A DNA stretch of 64,000 nt, taken from positions 1 to 64,000 of the forward strand of contig NZ_BBCC01000010.1 of NCBI RefSeq assembly GCF_001311845.1, read 5' to 3'. The position numbers and the translations under genes were made by a program. Below the pieces are notes generated by a model, which did no database searches, was not told the DNA's origin, and saw only the letters and a list, made by a program, of their open reading frames with translations. The DNA is from Desulfosarcina cetonica JCM 12296 (GTDB taxonomy: Bacteria; Desulfobacterota; Desulfobacteria; Desulfobacterales; Desulfosarcinaceae). Of the stretch, positions 17,940-27,076 are shown in pieces; within the stretch, counting starts at the first letter, position 1; each line of letters begins with the position of its first letter.

Positions 17940-19055
17940 TCAATCCTCTCTGGCGTAACCTAACAACAGGTCCGTATACATCTGCGCGGCCAGCTTGACC
18001 TGGGATAGAGAAACCATCTCCTCGGCGGTATGGGCCTTTTCCAACTGGCCCGGTCCCAAAAGGATCGGCTTGATACCGGCGGCCCACAGGGTATTGGCAT
18101 CGCTGTGGCTGGGGAAACTGGTCGGGTTGAAAGCCATCTGGTGATGGTCGAAGACCTTTCTTAAAAGATCCACCAATGGCCCTTTCTGGGGGAGTTCGTA
18201 GCCGGCATGAATGGTGTTGAAGTGGAGCGCCGCTTCCACCTGGGGATTTTCTTTCAGATAGTTGGCGTGCAATTCCTCCAACTGGAAGGTGAGTTGACCC
18301 ATGTTGGTCAGTGCCGGCAGATGCAGATCGATCCAGGCCTCGCAGCTGTCCGGGGCGGCAAAGCCGGAGCGTGCGCTGGTCAGATCGCGCAGGTTGTAGA
18401 CGCCTTCGGAAAAATCGCGATCGAAGTGCTCGATGTACGCCAGCAGCAGGCGCAACATGGCCGTGGCGGCGTTGTTGGCCTGGGGGGCCACGCTGGCGTG
18501 AACCCGTTTGCCTTGGGTGGTCAGCTGAATTTCCAGATAACCGTGGTGGCTTAGGCACGGCAAAAGATCCGTGGGCTCACCCACGATGGCGGCGGAAAAA
18601 TCGTATTCCCGCACCAGCCGCTGGGCGCCGTCACCATAATCCTCTTCGCCCACCACCAGAGCCAGGGCCACAGGGCGGTTGGTGTGGCCGTTTTCCCAGA
18701 GGGTGAGAAAAGCCTCGATCATGGCGGCACAGCCGCCTTTCATATCAGCCGTTCCCAAACCGGTGGCCAGATCGCCGTCCAGGCCGAATTCGTAGGATTC
18801 CAAATCGTAGGCTTCCACGGTGTCGACATGGCCGACCATGACCAGCTCGGCTTCGACGTCGTCAGGCTCCACAATCAGGTTGTGGCGGTCTTCGTCCACC
18901 GTCTGGCGCACGACCGGCAGGCCGTGGCGCTTGAGATAGCTGTAGAGAAAATCCACCAGATCGTTTTCCTTGCCGGGCGGGCTGTAGATGTTGACCATTT
19001 TGCGCAGCAGTTGTTGCAGCCGCCGGGCATTGATCTTCAGGGGGTGGTCGGGCAT
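17940..19055 (-). CDS. M20 family metallopeptidase (ArgE/DapE type)
   Basis: 371 aa from ATG 19055, chosen because TGAGG lies five bases before it and it starts 7 bases after the acetyltransferase stop. Zinc ligands and catalytic residues are visible in order: GHVDTV, GTADMKGG, VGEEDYGDG, VGEPTD and FPSHSDAN. The inserted dimerisation domain (about residues 170-280) contains GKRVHASVAPQANNAA. The family removes acyl groups or cleaves peptides, using two zinc ions; acetylornithine or succinyl-diaminopimelate deacylation is likely, but the substrate is not fixed by sequence. Confidence 0.88.
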   Translation of the reverse strand: MPDHPLKINARRLQQLLRKMVNIYSPPGKENDLVDFLYSYLKRHGLPVVRQTVDEDRHNLIVEPDDVEAELVMVGHVDTVEAYDLESYEFGLDGDLATGLGTADMKGGCAAMIEAFLTLWENGHTNRPVALALVVGEEDYGDGAQRLVREYDFSAAIVGEPTDLLPCLSHHGYLEIQLTTQGKRVHASVAPQANNAATAMLRLLLAYIEHFDRDFSEGVYNLRDLTSARSGFAAPDSCEAWIDLHLPALTNMGQLTFQLEELHANYLKENPQVEAALHFNTIHAGYELPQKGPLVDLLRKVFDHHQMAFNPTSFPSHSDANTLWAAGIKPILLGPGQLEKAHTAEEMVSLSQVKLAAQMYTDLLLGYARED

Positions 19056-19062
19056 GCGCGCC

Positions 19063-19644
19063 TCATTCTTTTTCGTGGTCATCCACCGTGTAGCGGATGA
19101 TGCGCTCCTTGCGCCGTTCTTCGTGTTTGCGGCGGTCATCGTCTACGTTCAAAGTGAGGTAGACGTGCTGCCGGGAGTGGTCGAACCCCATTTTGCGGAA
19201 AAACCGCAGGGAGGCGTGGTTTTCCGCATCGGTATCGACCATGATGATCCGGGCGCCGGCATCGATCATGGCATTCTTGAAATGGCGGAACAGGCGCTGA
19301 GCAATGCCGGATTGCTGGTAATCGGCACGTACCCCCAGCCAGATCAGGTATCCATAAGTCCATGAGTGGTGTTTTTCAATGATCGTTCCCAGCGCAAACC
19401 CGATGACGCCCTTGTTTTCATCCTCGGCAACGAAACAGAACTCGCAGTCGGTCTGAAAAAAACCGACCACCTCATATTCGTCCCAGGTACGATGGGCGTT
19501 GGGGGCGATTCGGGCCGTAAACAGCACTTCACCCAAGTGGAAGATCGCGGGGATGTCATCGATGGTCATCGGGCGGATCGATACACCCGTTCCGCCGACC
19601 GTCTCCAGCGGGTGGGCGTGGGGTTGCGGGTTTTCGTCTTCCAT
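19063..19644 (-). CDS. GNAT family N-acetyltransferase
   Basis: 193 aa from ATG 19644, which follows GGAG with 8-base spacing; a longer frame to 19734 lacks support. The acetyl-CoA binding motif is LGVRADYQQSGIAQRLFRHF near residues 100-120, preceded by the strand GVIGFALG. VDTDAENHASLRFFRKMGF is the usual last helix-strand unit. The C-terminal tail is very charged (DDDRRKHEERRKERI). It acetylates an unknown amine. The M20 peptidase begins 7 bases downstream, so a paired role, such as adding and removing an acyl group, is possible but only inferred. Confidence 0.88.
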   Translation of the reverse strand: MEDENPQPHAHPLETVGGTGVSIRPMTIDDIPAIFHLGEVLFTARIAPNAHRTWDEYEVVGFFQTDCEFCFVAEDENKGVIGFALGTIIEKHHSWTYGYLIWLGVRADYQQSGIAQRLFRHFKNAMIDAGARIIMVDTDAENHASLRFFRKMGFDHSRQHVYLTLNVDDDRRKHEERRKERIIRYTVDDHEKE

Positions 19645-19781
19645 TTGGGACACTCCTTGTTGGACTTGGCGGATGCATGGCCGCCACCATGGATTATTTT
19701 TTGCAAATCTATCACAAGCCGGTGGGGCTGCCAATCGGCTTTTCCATCAACTTTGATGGACTCGTAAAAAGTCGCATTTCT

Positions 19782-19905
19782 GCCGGATTCGTAAAAAGCC
19801 CGAGATCAAGGCTTGCGAATCCTGAGTAATGAGACGTACTTAGCGTACTCCGCAGTGACGAAGGATGAAGCGTAACGCCGATCTCGAGCTTTTTACGAAT
19901 CCGGC
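19782..19905 (+). repeat. 124-bp MITE-like palindromic element
   Basis: The element has perfect 18-bp ends, GCCGGATTCGTAAAAAGC and its reverse complement, plus inner complementary parts (CGAGATC, GATCTCG). The centre contains GAGTAATGAGACGTACTT. A related end (GGACTCGTAAAAAGTC) lies just before it at about 19758-19773, and another half-copy at 17924. It has no coding capacity. Elements with these ends are familiar to me from Desulfobacteraceae intergenic regions. Confidence 0.8.
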
Positions 19906-19997
19906 GTTTTTTCGTTTTCTTTTATGGCCGCATCCTTTAGGATGAACGACCGCGTATGCGCGTATGATGGATTCACGGTTGATGAAAGGAGCCTCGC

Positions 19998-21475
19998 ATG
20001 GAAGCGGCACAATTGACCATTGGAGGTGCCCAGGGCGTATTGATCGTCCATGATGGCCGTATGTGCAACCGCCATGGTCTGGTGGCCGGTGCCACCGGTA
20101 CGGGAAAGACCGTCACGCTTCAAACGCTGGCCGAGGGCTTCTCACGCATGGGCACACCGGTCTTTGCCGTTGATGTCAAGGGCGATCTTTCCGGCATCGC
20201 CATGGCCGGATCGCCTCAGCCTAAAATCGAGGAACGACTCCGGCGGATTCCGCTGTCCGCCTACCGTCAGCAGGCCTGTCCCACACTTTTTTGGGACATC
20301 GACGGCGTCAACGGCCATCCGGTGCGCACCACGATATCGGAAATGGGACCCCTGCTGCTGGCCCATCTCCTCGAACTCAACGATACCCAAACCGGGGTGT
20401 TATACGCCGGGTTCGATATTGCCGATGACCAGGGATTGCTGCTCCTGGACCTGAAGGATTTGCGTGCCCTCTTGGCTGGATGGGCGAAAATGCCAGTGCG
20501 CTTCGATCGGAATACGGCAATATCAGCCGTGCCAGTCTGGGCGCCATCCAACGACGCCTGTTGGTGCTGGAAGAGCAGGGTGCCGAAAAATTCTTCGGTG
20601 AGCCGGCCCTGCAGCTTGGCGATCTGATGCTTACGGATTTCTCCGGCCGTGGGGTGATCAGCGTTTTTGATGCCGGACGACTGATTCACCAAGCCCCGCG
20701 TTTGTATGCGGCGTTTCTTTTGTGGTTGCTGGCCGAGTTGGTCGAACAGCTGCCCGAGGTGGGTGATCCGCAGGTTCCCAAGCTGGTCCTCTTTTTTGAT
20801 GAAGCCCATTTGCTTTTCTCCGGTGCGCCCAAGGCATTGTTAAACAAAATCGAACAAGTGGTCCGGCTGATTCGCTCCAAGGGGGTCGGCGTTTATTTCG
20901 TCACCCAAAGCCCCACCGACCTGCCCGATGCCGTCCTCGGTCAGCTGGGGCTCAAGATCCAGCATGCTTTAAGGGCCTTCACGCCCAAGGATCAAAAGAC
21001 CATCCGGGCCGTGGCGGATTCCTTCGTGCCCAACCCGGCCTTTGGCACCGCCGAGCGGGTGACAACCTTGGGAATCGGTGAGGCCCTGGTATCCACCCTG
21101 GACGATGCCGGAAGGCCCCGGCCGGTCCAACAGACCCTGATTGCCCCGCCGGAAGGGCGAATCGGACCGGTGTCCCATGCGGAGCGCGCAACCCTGATTC
21201 AGCGGTCACCGGTGCGGGGGCGGTATGACACGCCTCTCGATCGGACCTCGGCCTATGAAATGCTGAAAGAACGGGCCGCGATCGCCCAGGAAGCGGCCAA
21301 CGCGAAGCGTGAAACCATGGAAGCCCAGCGCCAAACACAGCCATCAACCGGCCGGGGTCGCCAACGTCAGGGCCTGGGCGAGGCCATGCTGAAAAGCGCG
21401 GCCCGGTCTATTGGCAGTTCCATCGGCCGGCAGATCATTCGCGGCGTGCTGGGCTCCCTTTTCGGGCGTCGTTAG
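19998..21475 (+). CDS. HerA-like/DUF853 ATPase (one frameshift)
   Basis: About 493 aa once mended. ATG 19998 follows AAGGAG. The Walker A motif is [12 protein letters not shown] near residue 33 and the Walker B motif is [13 protein letters not shown]. One G is missing in the pair 20474-20475; restoring it reads [21 protein letters not shown], as in the family. [20 protein letters not shown] is also typical. The C-terminus ([23 protein letters not shown]) is basic and low-complexity. These proteins are hexameric FtsK/HerA-type ATPases acting on DNA; the exact job is unknown. lptF follows after 44 bases. Confidence 0.87.
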
Positions 21476-21519
21476 ATCGTGTCTATCCTATTGAAACCCT
21501 CAATCGAAAAAGAAATTCT

Positions 21520-22697
21520 GTGATCCGCCCATTTTCCATTCTGTCACGCTATCTGTTTCTGGAAATGCTGCCGCCGTTTTTTATCAATCTGGCATTTTTT
21601 TCCTTTATCTTTTTAATGAAGCAGATCCTTGACATTACCGACATGATCGTCAACCACAGGGTCGGTGTCGGACCGGTCTTCCTCCTTTTGATCTACACGA
21701 TGCCTTATTTCCTGCAATATGTCATTCCCATGTCGGTGATGATGGCGGTCCTCCTGACCCTTTTACGGATGTCCAGCGATAACGAGATCATGGCGCTTAA
21801 AGCGGGCGGGGTGAGCATCTATCGCTTGTTGCCGCCCATCCTGGCGTTCAGTCTGATGGGCACGGTAGTAACCGGTTTCATGACCATTGCCGGCGTTCCG
21901 GTGGGTGCCGAACGTTTCAAGACATTGCTTTTCGATGTGGCCACGGCCAATCTGAATGTCAGTCTGAAAGAGCGGACGTTCAACGATAATTTCAAGGATG
22001 TGATGATTTACGTCAACCGGATCGATCCCAAGACGCGGGAGCTACACCAGGTCCTCATCGAGGATGGACGCACGGCGGATGTCAATAACACGGTGGTGGC
22101 GCGTGTCGGAAAACTTTTTGGCGATCCCCAAAAATGATCTACCAGTTGCGGCTTTATGACGGCATGATCAGCCAGATGGACATGCGGGACCGTTCGGCCC
22201 ATACGGTCAATTTTTCCACCTACGACATCCGCCTGGATATGAAGAGCGCTATTTCAAGAGAAAGCTTACTGCGAAAAACGCCGGATGAGATGCCGCTGGG
22301 CGAGTTGAATGCTTATTTGAAGAAAAACCAAAAAAACAAGACAGTATATTTCGGCGCACTGGGCAACTATTATAAAAAATTTTCCATTCCCGTCGCTTGT
22401 CTGGCAATGGGCCTTTTGGCCATACCGCTGGGCATCCAGAATCGTCAGGCAAAGAAAAGTTTCGGCATCGGTCTCGGCCTTTTCTTTTTTCTGCTCTACT
22501 ACATCCTTTTGTCGTTGGGATCGACCTTCGGCGAAAGCGGATATTACCCCCCCGTGCTTGGGATGTGGATGCCGGATTTGATCCTTGGCGGGGCCGGCCT
22601 GATGCTGCTGATCCGGTCAGCCAGGGAAAGACCCGTCACTTTTGCCTGGTTGGACGAATTTTTTGCAAGGCTTACCCATTGGGTACAGAATAAATGA
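21520..22697 (+). CDS. lptF: LPS export permease LptF (one frameshift)
   Basis: About 393 aa once mended, starting at GTG 21520. One A is missing in the run 22130-22134; restoring it reads GDPQKMIYQLRLYDG. The YjgP/YjgQ fold is clear: three membrane helices, a periplasmic beta-jellyroll (about 130-270), and three more helices with FSIPVACLAMGLLAIPLG. LptF pairs with LptG and the ATPase LptB to extract lipopolysaccharide from the inner membrane. lptG overlaps its stop (ATGA). The assignment of F versus G is by order. Confidence 0.9.
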
Positions 22698-23770
22698 CAA
22701 TCCTATACCGCTATGTGACCCGAGAAGTTGTCAACTGTCTGCTGATCGTTCTGGCGGCGGTCCTGAGTATCTATTTGGCCGTTGATTTTATTGAAAAAAT
22801 TGATAATTTCATGGAGGCTGGGGTTTCCGTCAAGCGTTGCGTCGTCTACCTGCTCTACAAGCTGCCCTTTATTGTCGTGCAGATTGCGCCCGTCGGGTTC
22901 TTGCTCTCCATTCTCATCGCCTTGGGCCTGATGAATAAAAACAACGAAGTGATCGCGCTGAGAAGTTGCGGCATCGGCAAATTCCACTTGCTCAAGCCGA
23001 CTGTGACGCTTGGCGCTTTGCTGTGCATCGGGCTTTTTGTGATGACCGAGGTGGTTGTTCCCCCATTTATGGCCAACGCCAACCGGATTTGGCTCCATGA
23101 GGTGCGCAAAAAGGATCTCCATGCAACCCAGACCACCGATATCTGGATGCGCAACGCCCACCAGATCGTCCATATCAAGAAATACGATTATGATTTGAAG
23201 CGGATTACGGGGGTGACGATTTATACGTTTAACGATCAATTCCATTTGGTACAGCGAATTGACGCCCTTTCCGGTTCCTTTGACGGGCAGCATTGGATCC
23301 TTTCGGATGCTATCAAACAGGTGTTCACCCCCGATGGTGGCGTGAAATCCACCGTGCCCGATGACACCGTGGAGATGACCATTGATTTGAATCCCGACGA
23401 TTTGGCCACGGTTGCCAAACGGTCCGACGAGATGGGGCTGGCCGAACTGAAGCGCTATATCAAAAGGGCCGAACAGGAGGGATATACCGCCACACGCTAT
23501 CGGGTGGATTACCAAAGCAAAATTGCCACGCCATTCGTATGTGTTTTGCTGAGTATCCTTGGCACGGCGATCGCTTTGGGGGGGAAACTGCGCGAAGGGA
23601 TGAGTGTGAGTATTACCTACGGGCTGGGAATCGCCTTCCTTTATTGGATCTTCAACAGCTTCTGTATTTCCCTGGGTTACGCCGAGATATTACCCCCGCT
23701 GATTGCCGCTTGGGTGGCCAATCTGGTTTTTTTGTGTGCATCCGGGATATTGATGCTACGGGCCGTTTGA
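22694..23770 (+). CDS. lptG: LPS export permease LptG
   Basis: 358 aa, the expected size. It starts at the ATGA overlap with lptF, so translation is coupled. N-terminal helices (LLIVLAAVLSIYLAVDFIEKIDNF, with the conserved cytoplasm-near acidic residues), a central periplasmic domain (about 130-265, HQIVHIKKYDYD) and C-terminal helices (TPFVCVLLSILGTAIALGGKLREG) are visible. It is the partner of LptF in the LptB2FG transporter in the inner membrane. Confidence 0.92.
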   Translation: MTILYRYVTREVVNCLLIVLAAVLSIYLAVDFIEKIDNFMEAGVSVKRCVVYLLYKLPFIVVQIAPVGFLLSILIALGLMNKNNEVIALRSCGIGKFHLLKPTVTLGALLCIGLFVMTEVVVPPFMANANRIWLHEVRKKDLHATQTTDIWMRNAHQIVHIKKYDYDLKRITGVTIYTFNDQFHLVQRIDALSGSFDGQHWILSDAIKQVFTPDGGVKSTVPDDTVEMTIDLNPDDLATVAKRSDEMGLAELKRYIKRAEQEGYTATRYRVDYQSKIATPFVCVLLSILGTAIALGGKLREGMSVSITYGLGIAFLYWIFNSFCISLGYAEILPPLIAAWVANLVFLCASGILMLRAV

Positions 23771-23795
23771 GCGGCAATCCCATTCAGGAGAAATC

Positions 23796-25115
23796 ATGCC
23801 TTTGCTTCTCTATAACGGCGGCCTGCTGCTTCTCATAGTTTTGTTCGCCCCTATCTGGATCCCCTGGGTCTACTTCACCGCCAAGCGTCGACATACGTTT
23901 TTTCAGCGATTCTACATGCCGTCGATTCCGCGTTTCGCGGATATGGTGAGAAATCAACGCATCATTTGGATTCACGCGCTATCCGTGGGAGAAGTTCTCT
24001 CCGCTGAGCCGCTGGTCAAGCAACTGGCCCGGCAGAAGGGGGCTGAGCGCCTGGTTTTTACGGCGTCCACCCAAACCGGCTTCGAAACCGCGCAACGCAT
24101 CATCGTGCCGTATGTTGCCGCTTTACGATATTTCCCATTCGATATCGGCTTGTCCGTGGTCCGTGCCTTAAAGGTGATCCATCCCGCACATGTGATTATC
24201 GTGGAGACGGATATCTGGCCCAACTTCCTGTTTTTGCTTTCCCGACGCGGCATTCCGGTGGATCTGGTCAATGCCAGGCTTTCGGACCGGTCTTTGCGTG
24301 GCTATCAACGGATTGCCTTTCTCATGAGACCGCTGCTTCGCAAATTTCGCCGAATTTGTGTGCAGACCGGGTTGGACTTTACCCGCTTCCGTCGGCTCGG
24401 GGTTCCCTGTGAGAAACTCGCCACGGTCGGCAACATGAAGTTCGACCAAACACCGATTGTGACTTCAGCAGAGGCCCGGCAGGCCTTGCGCGCGAGGTTC
24501 GATCTACCCGACCCATCCCTGGTTTGGCTGGCCGGCAGTACGCACGAGGGTGAAGAGGAACTGCTCGCCCAGGCTTACAAGAAGATTTGCGCCATGGGTA
24601 TCGGGGCGCTTTGCCTGATTGTCGCCCCGCGTAACCCGGAGCGGGCTGCGGAGGTCGCTTCTCTGTTCAGCACAGCCGGTATCGCCGCCGTCTGCCTGAA
24701 ACAGGTTGAGCAGGCGCAAGAGACGCCAAAGGCGGTTGTGGTGGTCGACCGGATCGGTTTGCTGCGAGATCTGTACGCCCTGGCCGACGTGGCCTTCGTG
24801 GGCGGCAGCCTGGTGGCGGCCGGTGGTCACAACCCCCTGGAACCGGCGTCGGTGGCCAAACCGGTGCTTTTCGGCCCTCATACCGAGGATTTTCGTTGGA
24901 TCTGCCAGACGCTTGAGGTGGCCGGTGGTGCCATTCGGGTTGCAACGCTTGACCAATTGACCGATCGGCTTGCTGCGCTGATTTCAGACCCGTCGCGCAG
25001 GGAAGCCATCGGGCAGCGTGCGCAGCGCGTCTTTTTTCAACACCGCGGAGCGGTTGCCCAAACCCTGGCGGAGATTGAATTTCAAGCCGAAAGGGGGAAG
25101 AGATGCGGCTGCTAA
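23796..25115 (+). CDS. waaA: 3-deoxy-D-manno-octulosonic acid (Kdo) transferase
   Basis: 439 aa, slightly longer than E. coli WaaA (425 aa). An N-terminal membrane anchor (residues 1-25) is followed by the glycosyltransferase-30 domains: IWIHALSVGEVLSAEPLVKQL with the catalytic glutamate, VETDIWPNFLF, LVNARLSDRS, and in the second domain GGSLVAAGGHNPLEPAS, which binds CMP-Kdo. It adds Kdo to lipid A precursor. The ATG at 23796 follows AGGAG, and lpxK overlaps its 3' end by 13 bases. Confidence 0.95.
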   Translation: MPLLLYNGGLLLLIVLFAPIWIPWVYFTAKRRHTFFQRFYMPSIPRFADMVRNQRIIWIHALSVGEVLSAEPLVKQLARQKGAERLVFTASTQTGFETAQRIIVPYVAALRYFPFDIGLSVVRALKVIHPAHVIIVETDIWPNFLFLLSRRGIPVDLVNARLSDRSLRGYQRIAFLMRPLLRKFRRICVQTGLDFTRFRRLGVPCEKLATVGNMKFDQTPIVTSAEARQALRARFDLPDPSLVWLAGSTHEGEEELLAQAYKKICAMGIGALCLIVAPRNPERAAEVASLFSTAGIAAVCLKQVEQAQETPKAVVVVDRIGLLRDLYALADVAFVGGSLVAAGGHNPLEPASVAKPVLFGPHTEDFRWICQTLEVAGGAIRVATLDQLTDRLAALISDPSRREAIGQRAQRVFFQHRGAVAQTLAEIEFQAERGKRCGC

Positions 25116-26225
25116 TCCAGCCTTTTGAACACCTGCGCCGGCGGATCATGGATATCTCCCGGAATGATTGGCCGTCAGCGCTGTTATCCCTTGAGACGTT
25201 GCTCAGCGTCCTGTCCACGATTTACGGTGGGATAACGGCCTTGCGTGCGTCTGGCTATGCAAAGGGATGGCTGAAATCACGCCGCTTGCCCTGCAAGGTC
25301 GTTTCCATCGGCAATCTGGTCGCCGGCGGTACCGGTAAAACGCCCATGACGATTTATGTGGCCCAACTGCTTCACGAAATGGGCTGGCGGGTGGTGGTAC
25401 TCAGCCGCGGCTATCGGGGGCGTATGGAGACCATGGGCGGCGTGGTCAGTGACGGCCACAGACTTCTGGCGACGGTCGAAGACGCCGGAGATGAGCCCTA
25501 TTTGATGGCCCGGTGCCTGAAAGGGGTGCCCGTCTTGGTAGGCCGGCAGCGCTATCAGGCCGGCCTGTTGGCCATTCGGGCCTTTGGTGCGGAGGTCATC
25601 GTTCTTGATGATGCCTTCCAGCATTTGAAACTGAAAAGAGATCTCAATCTGGTGCTTCTCGATCACCACCAGCCTTTCGGCAACGGCCATCTTCTTCCAC
25701 GGGGCCTCTTGCGGGAACCCCTATCCAGCCTGAGACGTGCTCACGCCTGGTTTTTACCCGTTGTGACGGAAAGACCGTACCGGTGGCGTCAAATGTTTGT
25801 CGGCCTGCCAATAGACCGTTTTTTATTCGATTCACCATCCCGTGATTCGGTTGTCCCATGAAACTGGGGAAACGCCTTTTTTCAGGGATCCTGCTGCGGT
25901 CACCAGCCTCCAGGGGAAGCGGGTGGTTGCTTTCGCCGGCTTGGCGGACAATGAGCAGTTCTTTGCCTCCCTTCGGCAGGTCGGATGTGAGATTATCCGC
26001 CGCGTTGAATTCAAGGATCATCACCGCTATACACCATCGGATATTCATGAATTGGTCGAAAGTGCCATACGGCTGGGCGTCGACTGCCTGGTGACCACCA
26101 CGAAGGACGATGTGAAAATTGATCGCCCAAAATCCCTGCCGATTGAATGGGTTGTCGTCGATGTGCAGATCGGCATGCCTATGGACGGGGAGCGCTTCCG
26201 GCAATTTCTCATGCAATCCTTATGA
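25103..26225 (+). CDS. lpxK: Tetraacyldisaccharide 4'-kinase (one frameshift)
   Basis: About 374 aa when one C is removed from the run 25839-25841, which joins FDSPS to VIRLSHETGETPFFRD. The P-loop is SIGNLVAGGTGKTPMTIYV; EVIVLDDAFQHLKLKRDLNLV holds the conserved metal-site and catalytic aspartates, and LLPRGLLREPLSSLRRA and TTKDDVKI are conserved. LpxK phosphorylates the 4' position of the lipid A precursor at the inner membrane. It overlaps waaA, closing the lptF-lptG-waaA-lpxK operon. Confidence 0.93.
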
Positions 26226-26245
26226 CCTATAAAAAAAATTAATAG
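26226..26245 (+). repeat. Direct repeat upstream of the pilin operon, copy 1
   Basis: CCTATAAAA followed by an A-rich stretch and TTAATAG, 20 bases, recurs at 26316-26335 with one difference (90 bases apart). The two lie in the 301-base AT-rich gap between lpxK and the pilin operon. They could be activator sites for the sigma-54-like promoter at 26475, or remains of an insertion duplication. Confidence 0.6.
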
Positions 26246-26315
26246 ATCTGGAAACCCTCCTGATCGATTGGAATGACAGGATAATCAAGCCCTATCAAAG
26301 ATGCCAACAGCCCAC

Positions 26316-26335
26316 CCTATAAAATAAATTAATAG
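26316..26335 (+). repeat. Direct repeat upstream of the pilin operon, copy 2
   Basis: This is the second copy of the 20-base AT-rich repeat, 19 of 20 bases identical to the copy at 26226-26245. Apart from the repeats and the promoter-like site at 26475, nothing else was seen in the gap. Confidence 0.6.
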
Positions 26336-26474
26336 TAGTGATACCAAAAAAATCCGAGTTTTCCTAAACACACATCACTGTCATTGTGAAAGATTTCTGA
26401 AAAGGCAAGCCAAAAATTGATAATGTATAGTTATATCAATTTTTTATAATATATAACGATGGATTATGTTATTG

Positions 26475-26491
26475 AAGGCATAAATATTGCT
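26475..26491 (+). promoter_or_regulatory. Candidate sigma-54 promoter of the pilin operon
   Basis: GAAGGCATAAATATTGCT has GG (26477-26478) and GC (26489-26490) separated by exactly 10 bases, the invariant -24/-12 geometry of sigma-54 promoters, with TTGC preserved at -12. The start of transcription would be near 26502, 25 bases before the first pilin ATG. Type IV pilin genes are often driven by PilR and sigma-54. A near-identical site is at 49843. Confidence 0.45.
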
Positions 26492-26526
26492 CATCCAGAA
26501 AGTCCATCAATACTGAGAGAGAAAGA

Positions 26527-27055
26527 ATGAATCGACAATCTGGTTTTACCCTGATCGAACTGGCTGTTACCGTGGCCATCATGGCCATTTTAAGTGCTAT
26601 CGCCATTCCCAACATGATCGGCTGGATCGCCAATGGTCGTGTGAACAGCGGCGCGCGGGATGTTGTGTCGATGCTTCAACGGGCGAAAATCGAAGCGGTC
26701 CGTGAAAACGCCTTTGTTGTTGTTCGTTTCGACACCAGCGGAAATTATACCGCTTTTCTCGACGACGGAAAGGGTACCGCCGATTCAGGACCAAAACCCG
26801 ATGGCATTCCGGACGGGGCGGGAAATTGGACAGGATGGGACCGAACGTACGCTTGTCAATGGCCAACTGCCGCCAGGTGTTTCGCTTGTCGGTAATCCAT
26901 TTAATGTGTTGGCATCAACACCGCTGGATGGGATGACCAACCGATTTAACGCGAGAGCCATGCCAAGCATATCTGGAAAGACAACATTGACCAACAGCCG
27001 GGGGCATACGGTGACGGTCAACCTCAGCCCTGGCGGTATCATCCAGACCCAATAG
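26527..27055 (+). CDS. FimT/GspH-type minor pilin (one frameshift)
   Basis: About 176 aa when one G is removed from the pair 26833-26834, joining AGNWT to DGTERTLVNGQLPPGVSL. The N-terminus is a class III (type IV) prepilin leader: RQSGFTLIELAVTVAIMAIL, with cleavage after G and the conserved E5 that drives pilin assembly. The rest matches GspH/FimT pseudopilins (SGARDVVSMLQRAKIEAVRENA). It probably belongs to the minor pilin complex that primes pilus assembly, together with the four genes behind it. AGAGAGAAAGA precedes the ATG. Confidence 0.88.
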
Positions 27056-27076
27056 CGGACGATAAGGGGGATTTCC

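Noticed and set aside
19782-19905. tRNA or small RNA in the palindrome
   Set aside because: No cloverleaf or conserved tRNA bases; repeated ends point to a MITE.
22130-22140. Programmed frameshift in lptF
   Set aside because: A five-A run could slip, but the same kind of break occurs in 22 other places, so error is simpler.
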